A stretch of 64,000 nt of DNA from Hamiltosporidium tvaerminnensis. Lineage: Eukaryota > Microsporidia > Dubosqiidae. The notes under the pieces were generated by a model that was not told the DNA's origin, searched no databases, and saw nothing but the letters and a program-made list of their open reading frames with translations. Made by a program: the position numbers and the translations under genes. How positions within the stretch are numbered: position 1 is the stretch's first letter; each line of letters opens with the position of its first letter. Positions 1 to 10,059 of this stretch are shown piece after piece. The stretch is from NCBI GenBank assembly GCA_022605425.2, contig CM061249.1, positions 310,001 to 374,000 on the forward strand, read 5' to 3'.

Positions 1-1300
1 AAAATACTATTATCAGATTGAATAGCTACTAAATACAGAAATTTATAAATTAAAATTTTAATACATCTCTTACTGATTGTGAGTTTTTGTTTATTATCCC
101 AAAACTCCAGAGTCGCTTTGTATAAATGTCGATTAAGGTTAAAATTTAACGATACCAGCATTTTTATTTCCGTATCTTCTATGATCTATACAAAAAATCA
201 TAAATAAGTTATATTTTTGGTAATATTGATCATATCTATTAACTGACCTTTCTTAAATAAATTGAAAATACTACAGACCGCTCCAGCGTATTGCACATTC
301 CCTTGTGTTTGTTTTAGAAATTTCATAAATTTTTGTTCACATAACTAATTTTATTATTTCAGAATGTTCTACCGAGTGTTTTGTTTAATTATACCTTAGA
401 TCTAAACCTTTTCTAATTGGAAACCTACCTTAGCATTCGTTCGTGCCCTTTGAAGCAAATATCATCTCGAAATATTATAAATTCATTTGACTTTCTTGTC
501 CGAGGTCTTTTATCTTGTTTGCTTTAGTTAAGTGGATACTACCCGATCTTTAAAAAAGTCAACTGAATATCTTTTTTTTGCTTGTTTTGGCAAATTACAA
601 TCTTTGTCATCTGGCCTACAATATTTTTTTTGCTATTAGTAAAATAAAAATTAAAAAAACAAGAAATATAGAGTTATATTATTTTAAGCATTTATCACTA
701 TTTATAAAATCATTTGTTCAGAAAATAGTTACTTGATAAAGATTATTCCACTTTAAAGTAATTGTTCAAACTATAATTCAAAACAATAGCAAGTCCTAAA
801 AGTTTGCTAAGCATTGTTTGTATATATAATAAATGTTAATCCTTTAGATTCGAATAATATAGTCCAGCTGTATAAATATAGGAAATAACATTGAGCAATA
901 GATGGTGGGATAAATACGAAATAACTCGGTAAAACATAGGATAGGGAATTTAATCAAAAAACATATTTTTTTTATTCGATAAGGGGTATTTTTTATCTAT
1001 CAAAATGTATTAGGAATAACGGGTACATTATGGCCATGAGTGTGCACTTTGGCCTGTAACATTTAATATTAATACTTTCATAAGATATTTGTTATTGAGT
1101 ATATGACAGTGATGGCATATTTTGTCGTTTGAAACATCATTTTAAATAAATGTTTTATCGATATATTTTTAACCTTTTCATTTATTGCACCTAGGCTTTA
1201 CATTGTATATTCTCACATTTCAATAACTGTTTTTTTTAGTTTTTATATAAATTTATTTGTAATAAAGTACACAAGCAAAAAGAAATAACTGTCAGTTTAT
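1..1300. other. A+T-rich stretch, no gene seen
   Basis: I see no credible ORF, RNA gene or transposon motif here. From about 1300 onward the sequence becomes similar to the region upstream of the dead LRR-like copy at 40.4 kb, so the duplicated unit appears to start near there. Confidence 0.5.
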
Positions 1301-1732
1301 GAAATATCATTCTGATTCTAAAAATAATTAAATTTAGTATTTTTTATTGAGAGAAATTCTTCAAAAAATAAAAGAACTTAATTTTTGTTTAATTAGTAAT
1401 ATAAAACTTAGCTGAAATCTAAGTAACAGTCAATTATTGATTCTTAAAACTACAAATAACAATCGAAAATCAAAAGAAATATTCGTTCATTTAAATTCTA
1501 AAAATAGTATTTTTTTTCAATAAAATTTGACGTTTAGAAATACCAACAATTGTTCATACTTACTCCTTTTAATTTACAAACTTCTAAAACATTTTATAAA
1601 ATTTTAATTAATTGAGATTGGTAGGACACATCATTTTTGACGTTTTATGAAACAAATCAAAATTTTTTTAACTAAAAACTAAAATAGTAAATTGATTTTA
1701 AAACTATAAATACGTATTTTTTTCTAAAATTT
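1300..1732 (+). repeat. Duplicated upstream region shared with the copy at about 39955-40368
   Basis: The segment before the LRR-like gene resembles the segment before the pseudogene at 40369. Shared landmarks are a block containing gagagaaattct (1350 and 40009 regions), the run aaattgatttta about 40 bases before the ATG, and tataaatacg just before it. The duplication therefore carried over 400 bp of upstream DNA, which probably includes the promoter. No specific promoter element was identified. Confidence 0.6.
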
Positions 1733-4087
1733 ATGAAATTTAATCTCTGCTTCAATCTCATAACGTTATTATACAAACCACTTATTTTTGTGTTTATCTA
1801 TTATTCGATTGAAAGAGATATTATATTTAATGTTGTAAATGAAAATGAAGAGTCGTACATAGCTTCAATTTATAATGAACACAAACCCGAATGTCTATGT
1901 CAAATTAAAAGAGATGAGACTAATGAAAATGACGAAAAAAACTGTTTAGAAAGAATGCTTGTCAGAGATTCAAATAGGCAATATGAACAGTATTGTATAA
2001 AATTTATTGAGAGAATTAGTCTTAAGTTTGATATATTCGAAAAGTTTAACAAAATGAACAATAATATAGAAATGTACCTCTGTCATCATATAAAGAAATC
2101 TGATTTTTTAATATTCTATGAGTTTATAATTTCATATTATTTTCCGGTACATAAAATGACAATTGACAAGTTTTACACAATATTGTATTTTTTAGAATAT
2201 TTTAGATTTGAAAGTGATAAAAAATTGCGAAATGTGATAAAATCGATTTTGTATTCTTTGGTTGTGTCTGATGAAATGAATAATTTTAACATTGAAAAAG
2301 TATCATTTCATTTTTCAAAGCAATGCTATTTCTCACATGCTTTATTAAAAAAAATATCACAAGAATATTTAAAACTACTGAATAACGGAAATAAGCCAAA
2401 ATTTTCGTTTTTTATAAGAGAACATGAATATTATGTTTCTAATATAATCAATGAATATACAAGTTTATACACAGAAGATAGAAAAAATATTTTAGTAATT
2501 AATGACGAATTTGATACATTTTTTTATAAAAAAGTGGTTGTGAATCATAAAAGTCAATGTTTATTTTTAATGTTTCTAAATACATTAGATATAAAATATT
2601 TGCATATAAAGTCATTAAAAAGAGCGAATTCGAAGAGTTTTTGTTTTATTTTAAAAAATTTAAAAAAGATGGTTGATGAGATTGTATTCTTTAAGTTTAA
2701 CATATCAGATGATGTCATTCGTTCTCTAAATGCAAATTTAAATTTTAAAAATTTAAAAAAGATGGTTTTTATTGAATCTAGATTTGATACAATTTTCATA
2801 TTTACAGAGCATTTAAGTAATATAGAGGAATTTATATTTTATGAAGAACATAATTATGAAAGATATTCTCTTGATGAAATCAAAGAAGGGGATCTTAATA
2901 TAGCAAAGTTTATAATACAAAGTCTGAAGCATATACACCCACAACATTCCATCGAAGAATCTATCAAGAAAAATAAAAACACACCAAAAGGAAATGAAAA
3001 TTTCTATTTAAAGTTACTTAAGGAAGACCAATTTAGAAATAAAGTTAAAATCATCGAATATTTTAAATGCAAGAATAATAATTTGCAAGTCAAATGTTTT
3101 TATGAATCTAAAAGATGTTTTAATAATATTTCAATTACTTTCAAAAATTTAAAGGAGAAACGGTTTATTATAACAGAAAATACTATTTTAGAAGAAAATA
3201 TAAAATCTATTAAAATTTCATCTTCAGAAATAAAATCTGGTTTTCTAAGAGATATTTTAAATTTAAAAGGGCTAGAAAGATTAGAAATAATCAAATCAGA
3301 TATATATATTGACAATGAAATTTTTATAAACGAATCTATTAAATATTTTAAATTCTGGCCTAAAGGCAGTGATTGTTATTCGATTTTTTCAAAGTTGATA
3401 GATATGATGATAGGTCTTCAAAAAATATACGTTCTTAAACCAAATATTATAGATATAAACCGTTTTGTAAATCAAATTTTTTATATTACAGAGTTATATC
3501 TTTTAGATATTAATAAAATGATTGATTTCTTAAAACTTTCAAAAGAAAATGAAAAATTTGATTTTAAAGCCACAAATATTTTGGATTCTGAATATCCTAT
3601 AGATTCCTTAAAGTTTTTATTTCAAAACTATGATATAAGCAGCATAAAGAAACTAATAATTTTCGAGTTAACTATCAATAATTTAAATGTAAAAGCACTT
3701 AGTAATTTATTGAGTCTAAAAGAATTAAATATATATAGAATTAAATTTCAAAATATTAGTTTTTCAGAATTATTTTGTGCCTCACGGGAATATAAAATAG
3801 AAAGAATGGAGTTTGCTAAAATTGATATATCAGAAAAAGATTTAATATTTATTGCAAATTTAAAGAAAATTGAAGATATCCTATTTAGATCATGTGATAT
3901 ACAGGGAAAGGCTTACCATTGGATAAAATTTTTGTTTTATAATGAAGGTTACATTGAACTGAAATATATATTTGAAGCGGATAATTTAGCAGCAGAAACT
4001 ATTAAATTTTTTGAAGAGAAATTTAAAACGAATATATTGTTACAAAGCAAAGTGGGGGAAGTTAGGGCTTTGAAAATATTTAAATAA
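1733..4087 (+). CDS. LRR-like membrane-anchored family protein, copy 1 (intact)
   Basis: Intact ATG-to-TAA ORF of 784 residues. Residues about 8-24 are hydrophobic and could be a signal peptide or signal anchor. The rest is rich in Lys, Asn, Ile, Leu and Phe, with irregular leucine-repeat-like strand/helix blocks, clearest from about residue 270 to the end. An example is the recurring pattern of Leu-Lys-Glu-Leu followed by Asn and Ile or Phe. This resembles the expanded LRR-like families of microsporidia with large genomes; that assignment is by architecture, not by search. The conserved middle (about residues 115-220, around SDFLIFYEF) matches the minus-strand gene at 24.3 kb, which has the same length, and the pseudogene at 40.4 kb is a close paralogue. 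No enzymatic motif is visible. A secreted or surface role is a guess from the N-terminus. Confidence 0.8.
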   Translation: MKFNLCFNLITLLYKPLIFVFIYYSIERDIIFNVVNENEESYIASIYNEHKPECLCQIKRDETNENDEKNCLERMLVRDSNRQYEQYCIKFIERISLKFDIFEKFNKMNNNIEMYLCHHIKKSDFLIFYEFIISYYFPVHKMTIDKFYTILYFLEYFRFESDKKLRNVIKSILYSLVVSDEMNNFNIEKVSFHFSKQCYFSHALLKKISQEYLKLLNNGNKPKFSFFIREHEYYVSNIINEYTSLYTEDRKNILVINDEFDTFFYKKVVVNHKSQCLFLMFLNTLDIKYLHIKSLKRANSKSFCFILKNLKKMVDEIVFFKFNISDDVIRSLNANLNFKNLKKMVFIESRFDTIFIFTEHLSNIEEFIFYEEHNYERYSLDEIKEGDLNIAKFIIQSLKHIHPQHSIEESIKKNKNTPKGNENFYLKLLKEDQFRNKVKIIEYFKCKNNNLQVKCFYESKRCFNNISITFKNLKEKRFIITENTILEENIKSIKISSSEIKSGFLRDILNLKGLERLEIIKSDIYIDNEIFINESIKYFKFWPKGSDCYSIFSKLIDMMIGLQKIYVLKPNIIDINRFVNQIFYITELYLLDINKMIDFLKLSKENEKFDFKATNILDSEYPIDSLKFLFQNYDISSIKKLIIFELTINNLNVKALSNLLSLKELNIYRIKFQNISFSELFCASREYKIERMEFAKIDISEKDLIFIANLKKIEDILFRSCDIQGKAYHWIKFLFYNEGYIELKYIFEADNLAAETIKFFEEKFKTNILLQSKVGEVRALKIFK

Positions 4088-4510
4088 ATTTGTGCCTTTT
4101 AAAATTATATCTAAATTATAGGTTTTAAGAATTTAAATTAAAATTTTCCGGTATTTTTCATTTTTAGTCAATATTTAGATTTAATCTGTAGAAAAAACAG
4201 AAGTATGGATATAATCAGTTTTCTAATACAATATATTATAATTTTTTATCAGCTACTTCTTTTCAATATGTATGACAGACAGTCTATATGTGAATTGGAG
4301 CTTTGTTACCCTTTTTAAGGTGTGTCTCATGAAGTTTTAAGGGCGGAAATTAAACGGTCTGTAACCAAAAGCAAATTTTTCTCATTCATAAAATAAACAA
4401 TTTACTATTAGTAATATATGTTCCTCGTTTGGAATTTCTAATATATTGACACTTTATCTTTTTGTAGGAAATCAATGTTTTCATTCTTTTAAAAAAAATA
4501 ATTTATTTAA
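4088..4510. other. Spacer, nothing recognised
   Basis: A+T-rich spacer between the LRR-like gene and the MITE-like inverted repeat. No ORF or RNA is seen. Confidence 0.4.
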
Positions 4511-4730
4511 AGGTGGATGTGGGATAATCACATATAAATAAAAGCATCTGCTTGGTAACTTGTATGTATGGGTTATAAGGAAATTATTATTTGGATTTTT
4601 GATACGAATGATAAACAGGCTATATCTTTGACCATTTCATAAAATTTGTATGAGGAAAAGATGAACTGCAAATTCGTGTGGCTTTTTTCATACGAAAAAG
4701 TTAGTAGTTTTTTATGTGGTTATCCACCCT
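4511..4730. mobile_element. MITE-like inverted repeat, about 220 bp
   Basis: The left end (about 4511-4538) begins aggtggat with gggataatcacatat. The right end (about 4708-4730) reads ttatgtggttatccaccct, close to its reverse complement. No coding capacity lies between, as expected for a miniature inverted-repeat element. Internal phrases recur near 37.05-37.2 kb: tttgtatgagga, and aaaagcat followed by gggttataag. A clear target-site duplication was not found. Confidence 0.4.
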
Positions 4731-4997
4731 ACAGTCGTATAAGCAATCATCTATATTAAACATAGAATTCCCTAATGTCATGAAAACAATATAAAACATG
4801 TCACAGTTCTAAAAATAAGTAAAAATCATAAAAAAATAAAAGATAAATAAAGAAATAATAAACTCTCAGATATAAATTAAAAAAAAGAAAGGAAGAACCA
4901 AAGAATTTACGCTTTTTACTAACACATATCCCATCTCATAATCTATTCATTAAACTTTCTTATTAACTTCCTATATACCTTCACCAATATCTAAAAC

Positions 4998-5526
4998 TCA
5001 CACCAATCCTAATACCCCCCTTCTCTCTCTCCTAAAATTAACAAAAACCTCAGGAAAGTTATCACCATCAATATCAAACGGACACTCTACACCACCGTAA
5101 ATAACACCATCACCTTCTTTCTTACAACACAATTCACTTATAAATTTTTCTAAATAATTTTTAAACCTCTCATTATCATAAAACGAACAAAACACAACAT
5201 TATCTCTTATTGTTACCATACTTATATCTACATTCCACAGCCTTTTAAAATATTTTAATATTTCAGATAATTTACAGTCACCAAAGACAAAGCTATTCCA
5301 AAGAGTAAAAGTAGTACTATTAGTATTAACAGGGTGTGAAGTATTAGTATTAACAGGATGTAAAGTATTAGTATAGGTAATAACACCCTTATAATCATCT
5401 ATAGTATCACTAACACCCTCTAATCTATTACGGTTAATAACACCTTCATATCCAATGCATTCACTATCACCCTTATGATTACTGCCTCTATCCCTACTAT
5501 CTCCGTTATCACTCCATACTTTAAAT
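4998..5526 (-). pseudogene. UBA1: Fragment of ubiquitin-activating enzyme E1 (C-terminal ubiquitin-fold domain)
   Basis: The ORF reads in from the end of the adjacent LINE and stops at 4998. After a polar, repeat-containing stretch, its last roughly 100 residues match the E1 C-terminal ubiquitin-fold domain. It has TFTLWNSF (as in the TLWDRF of E1), then LSEILKYFKR, then DISMVTI and a SFYDNERFKNYLEKFISEL block, and ends with an acidic DGDNFPEV stretch. That domain recruits the E2 in ubiquitin transfer. The adenylation and catalytic-cysteine domains are absent: the LINE abuts the N-terminal side and nothing E1-like was found beyond it. The polar insert before the domain is coded by a short tandem repeat of about 25 bp near 5300-5390. 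I read it as a dead gene fragment, with a functional E1 presumably elsewhere. Domain identity is fairly secure; its history is inferred. Confidence 0.65.
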
Positions 5527-6149
5527 TTATTTATCCTCAGCGCTACAACTTTCACGAGCCTTGGCCTTCTTCAGTAATTTAGCTCACCAGTCTTTTTCTA
5601 GCGCAATATTCCACCAGTCTTCTACTCCAAGAAATCGTTCCGTCTTTTGATTTGATTAATCCGGCCGGTTCTCGGTCTTCCCACTTTCCTTTTCCGACTG
5701 GTATAAGGTTCGAAACTTTAGAAGGTATGCGATGTTCTAATTCTTAGCAGGTGTCTTACCCAGCGAAGTCTGTTCAGCCAGACTAAGTCTACTATTGGCA
5801 TATAACTTAATTCAGTGTAGTATTCCCTGTTGTTTCGTTTCCCTCACCTGCCATTTTCTTATTTAAGTTCATAAATATGTCTCAGTACTTTTCTTTCGAA
5901 CACCGCTTTTTTTTGCTCATCAATCTTCTTCACCACCAAAGACTCTGATCCATACATGAGAATAATTTGCAGAAGCGTTTTGTAGAGAATGAATTTTGTC
6001 TTTCTAGAGATGAGCTTAGACTTAAAGTGCTTGAAGGGACAATAATAGCACTTGTTCGAAGCCGGAATTCTACTCTAAAATTTGTGCGAGCTGCTGTTGT
6101 TTAGATCTATTCAGGATCCTAAATAGACAAAATCTTCTACTGTTTAAAG

Positions 6150-7150
6150 ATATAATCTCTAACTTGCATTGAGGGAGTCTTCGAATATTACTTAATGTCA
6201 TTTTTTGGTTTAGCGAATGTTAATAATCAGCTGCATCTTCTTGGCTGCACATTCCAAGGCTATGAACGCTCTTTGCTGACTAGCTTCTGATCTTGCAATA
6301 AGATCAATACCCTCAGCGTAGGCTAGGATTTGAATTTGCTTGTTAAATTCAAGACTTTGATCTGAGGCCAGAATCCCGGACTACTTTCTCAAAAGCCTAA
6401 TAATAAAGTAGTCAACCCCGTGAATGGTCGCTGCTTTAGACAATTAAATGTTCTAACGGTTCTGACAAAGTAGACTGTACTCTGATTCTGCAACTTGATC
6501 TATAAATTGTCATTTTAGTTAATCATATCAATTTATGGGGAATACTAAATTCTTTCATGGCTCTGTAAAGCATTTTTCTATTGACTTTATCATAGGCTGC
6601 TTGCGGTCTATAAAAAGGTGGATAAAACTTAACTTATATTTGAATTTTTTTTCCAAAATTTTTTTGGTGAATAAATCACGTCTGATGTCGATCTATCTAT
6701 CGGGAACCTGCATTGGTATGCTCCAATGATGTTCTCTACACAAGATAGCAGTCATATAAAAATAACGCTAGACAGAACTTTTTAGGTTGTGTTCGGAAGA
6801 GATATTACTCGGTAATTTTCACGATTCAGTGTGTGCCCTTTTTTGTAAATCAAAAAGAAGAGACTTGTACCCCATTCTTTAGAAATTTTCTCTTCTTATC
6901 ATTTCTCTCTAAGTAAATGCGTCAGTCATTAATGTAATTTCTACTAGCGTTTTTAAACTGTTCATATGAATTTAGTCTGTTTTAGGGCTTTAATATTTTT
7001 CAGTTTTTCCACGGCTTTATGTACTTCTTCATAAGAAGGCACTGTGTCTTCATGGCTACCAGTATCTTCTAATTCGTCAAAAATTTGTCTGTGTCTGCTT
7101 GATTTCCGCATTCATCCAGTAGTTCGCAAAAATGATCTGACCCTATATTT
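6150..7150 (-). pseudogene. LINE reverse transcriptase relic (YADD changed to YAEG)
   Basis: Reading the minus strand across frames I find a PSYEEVHKAVEKLKNIKA linker, NYRVISLPNT (usually NYRGISLLN), an IIGAYQCRFPIDRSTSD block, AAYDKVNRKMLYRAMKEF (motif A region) and a LAYAEGIDLIARSEAS block where live elements have YADD. Replacement of the second catalytic aspartate, plus several stops and frameshifts, shows it is dead. The motif set is that of APE-type LINEs rather than the R2-like elements elsewhere in the window. Confidence 0.7.
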
Positions 7151-7786
7151 ATAACATGTTGAATGCCTTTTTAGGCGCACCAGTTTTACTTCCACAGCTG
7201 TTTGTTCACGGAATAGAAGCTTTTCTGGTATTATTTACCTTTCTAACATTTCTCTACTAGATGCTGGTATTATATTTCTGAATGAGATCTATTTGCTTTA
7301 TCATGAACTTTCTCTTCTTAGCTCGGTGTATCTCTTTTCCTCATTGCTTAATCTATATATATTTCAGTATCTACTCTAGACATTTTTTTTGTTTCAGAAA
7401 GTTGTAGGCCTCATTCTTAGCCTTGGTTGTGCTTGCCATTCCTCATCAAACCCTTTATTTCTTATAATACTCAGCTTAAATCAAATTGATACACGGCCTG
7501 TTGCTACTATATTATGTTTTAGCATATTCTTATGTCATCTATAACTTCCTTACTCTGTTCTCTAACTATTTCGTTGGTTTTTGACTCATATATTTTCTTC
7601 CTCTTCTCATATTTTAAGATACAGGTGTTATATCCAACAGAACTAGTTATTTTTGATTTCTGGTGTGTGAGATTATTGCTCTTGGTTGTGCAACATAAAG
7701 GAAATAATCCCTTTCGATATTTGCACTGCATTGTACTCTAATATACTGTAAGATGGTGTTGTGACGTTTGATAATGTGTGTATGAT

Positions 7787-8400
7787 CTATTTGGTAGACC
7801 GTATCTTAGTCCGGGGTCGTTGAAGTCCCCTTGTGTATGTTCCACGATCAAAAACTGTTCCCCAAATCAAATTTCCTCTTATTGCAAAATTAAGTAGTCG
7901 GAATCCATTTTCAGAATGCTCCTTATGTAAAGTATAATTTCTAATACTGCTACAGACATAATATTTTCCGATTTTTGCGTCCATGTTTTCTAACAGAAAT
8001 CGAATGTATTTTCTAGGACAATCTTCATATACTTTCCCTAAGAGAGCATAATGGGCTTTCTTTTCCTCCCCAGTTGAATCTTCTGCGAGAGCATATGCCT
8101 TGAGGATAATATAGTTCAATTTTTTTTCTTTTATTTTGATTCTAGATTGACTGGGTTTTATCTCCGAAAATCAATTACAAGCGGTTTTATTTTGTTTCCA
8201 ACCATAAATTCTGTGCCCATTAGGTAGTTTTTTCCTAACAGCTATAGTAGAGTGAAATTCTCTTCTTATTTATATTTCTTTTTCCTGTCGATTCCAGTTC
8301 TTGTGGGCCTACAATGACGATATTACGTTGAGATATCACATCAGACAGACACTCCGGGGCCTCGAGCCTATGTAGGGAACGCTAATTATATGTTGCAAGT
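7787..8400 (-). pseudogene. LINE endonuclease (APE/exonuclease-phosphatase fold) relic
   Basis: The first part recalls the usual opening block of LINE endonucleases: an arginine-serine-leucine near 8370, then a QELEST stretch. An FMVGNKIKPLVIDF segment follows in another frame. From 8119 an open stretch of 110 codons reads LNYIILKAYALAED, then RFLLENMDAKIG and ENGFRLLNFAIRGNL. Family members normally have a LLGDFNAKIG core; here the catalytic GDFN has become ENMD, so the nuclease should be dead even where the frame is open. In live elements this domain nicks the target for reverse transcription. Confidence 0.6.
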
Positions 8401-8608
8401 AGAATTTTGGTTTTTTGTTTGACTACGCTAACTATTTTTTGAATTTCCGTCTGAGTTTAATTAAGTTTTTGGGTTTCGTAACATGTTGGTTTTGAAGAGC
8501 GGCTTGTTAGCCATACTCCCAAGCGCGAAAAACTAGTTCCTTCTAGTTCTTACTTACGAAAAGCAAGGAATACTCTAGACCAATTCTGTCTCCGGCAAGG
8601 AGAGACCG

Positions 8609-8644
8609 ATCAAACCTATATATGTTTTGAAATTTAGGTTTGAT
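8609..8644. repeat. Inverted repeat at the LINE 5-prime junction
   Basis: atcaaacct (8609-8617) is followed 18 bases later by its reverse complement aggtttgat (8636-8644), so a small hairpin is possible exactly at the inferred LINE 5-prime end. It may be coincidence in an A+T-rich background. Confidence 0.3.
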
Positions 8645-9385
8645 TGCAAATGATCGGTTTGAACTAAGAACCCTTGCTTAGCATGTTTTTTAAGATGGAA
8701 TACGTAAGCTCACAATAAAGCAGCTAACCTATATTATTTTTTATTAAGAAGCCTTCTTTTAAACTTTATAAAGAATTTGGTAAAAAAACTTGAGTTATTT
8801 CATGAAAAGGTATAAAACATGAAGTCTGCATCTCTCAGTTGGAAAGCAAACTCATGATGTTTATTAAACACACCCAGTAAAAACAATTTAGGAAAAACCG
8901 TATCTGATAGAAAAACCAACTATTTGTTTGATACTTATTTCATAATTAATCCGTCTGAGCTTTAAATCACAACTTTAATTTCCTTCTGAATTAACCAATG
9001 TTTGACATCATATTTCTATTTATTCATAATGAAGCCATTCAAGAACAATCTCAGGTACGATTGATTTTTTCAATTTCTTTTTATAAAATCGTAAGTTTTG
9101 AACCATGATATACACCAACCTATTTTTTAATTGGAGCCATCAAAATCGATATTTTTATATTCCATATTAATTTAAACTAAGGAAAATTTTCTTAAAAAAT
9201 TCATTACAGAAAATCCGGGTTCTATATACATTTTTACTCGTGTAAATTTTGATCTGAACGCAATTTAAATATTACTATTACGGGTTTATTAAATAAATCT
9301 ATGCTTTTTCCGTTGTATTATTTTTCCATATCTATTTAGATTTAAATATATTTGCGTCAAAAATACATTACTTCTAATAAAATAT

Positions 9386-10039
9386 TCATAGCTTAATTTT
9401 TTGATTTCTTTGATAAAACACTTCTATTGAAAATTTATTGTGAAGCTCTTGAACTTTATATAAATTTTTTATTTTCTTTACCCATGGTCTTTTACATAGC
9501 CAAAATACATTTCTCTCAACTTTATTAAGGGTGTGTTCTGACAAATAAATTCTCAATGTGGCACGGAACGCCTGTAAGTAGCTATTATTTTTCTGTCGGC
9601 TTCGTATTTTTTGCATTCTTATAGCCAATCAATCCTTTAAACCCAGATGTAAATTGTGTATGATTTTTTTCAGCTTTGATATTTTATAAAACAGTTTAAG
9701 TTTGCTCAGAAACTTTTTTTGGGATCTTTCTGTATTTCTAAAAACAAATTGGTTCTTTTCTTGTGGATAAATCTTTATGAAAGCAAGATCGATCAAATTA
9801 AACTTAGCAGTTACTCCACCAAGGAGTAAATAAATAGGTTTGTCTTTTCATAAGATAATTCTCTCTAGAAGCTCTAATCTAAAAAAAGGTTTCTGAGACC
9901 AATTTGGTGCGTTATGCTTGATATTTGTAGTATAAAAGAGAGTTGGCTTGATTTTAGCTGCGTTTGAATCTAGAAAAACACGTAGCTTGTGAGTAGCTTG
10001 CAATACTCTCGCATGCATTTCCCTTTTAATTCCATTCAT
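9386..10039 (-). pseudogene. Unrecognised decayed coding region in duplication block A
   Basis: Two short minus-strand open stretches (9848-10039 and 9386-9628) with a bridging readable segment suggest one old gene of about 200 codons. The most protein-like part reads LCKRPWVKKIKNLYKVQE, followed by FSIEVFYQRNQK. The matching part of block B (about 32.75-33.4 kb) still gives a similar but more broken peptide in the same orientation (ILFKRTHEKLN region), so this was probably coding before the duplication. I do not recognise the family; no catalytic motif is visible. Confidence 0.3.
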
Positions 10040-10059
10040 TTTATTAGAGTTTCTAAGTA

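Larger units (their letters stand above)
5527..8617 (-). mobile_element. APE-type LINE (non-LTR retrotransposon), decayed near-full-length copy
   Basis: On the minus strand the parts occur in LINE order: a 5-prime region (8617-8400), an apurinic-type endonuclease relic (about 8400-7787), a linker (about 7500-7150), reverse transcriptase (about 7100-6150) and a C-terminal RLRWVGHLLR-type tail (about 5900-5540). The 3-prime end is gataaataa (5527-5535 in reverse), the same tail as the truncated copy at 39377. The 5-prime end near 8617 is set by the two short elements at 20.5 and 34.9 kb, which share this terminus. All frames are riddled with stops and shifts, so it is inactive. It abuts the E1 fragment on its 3-prime side. 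No clear target-site duplication was seen. Confidence 0.75.

Noticed and set aside
7519-7741. Opposed 69-70 codon ORFs within the LINE
   Set aside because: They lie between the endonuclease and polymerase relics, and neither matches a LINE domain; probably chance frames.
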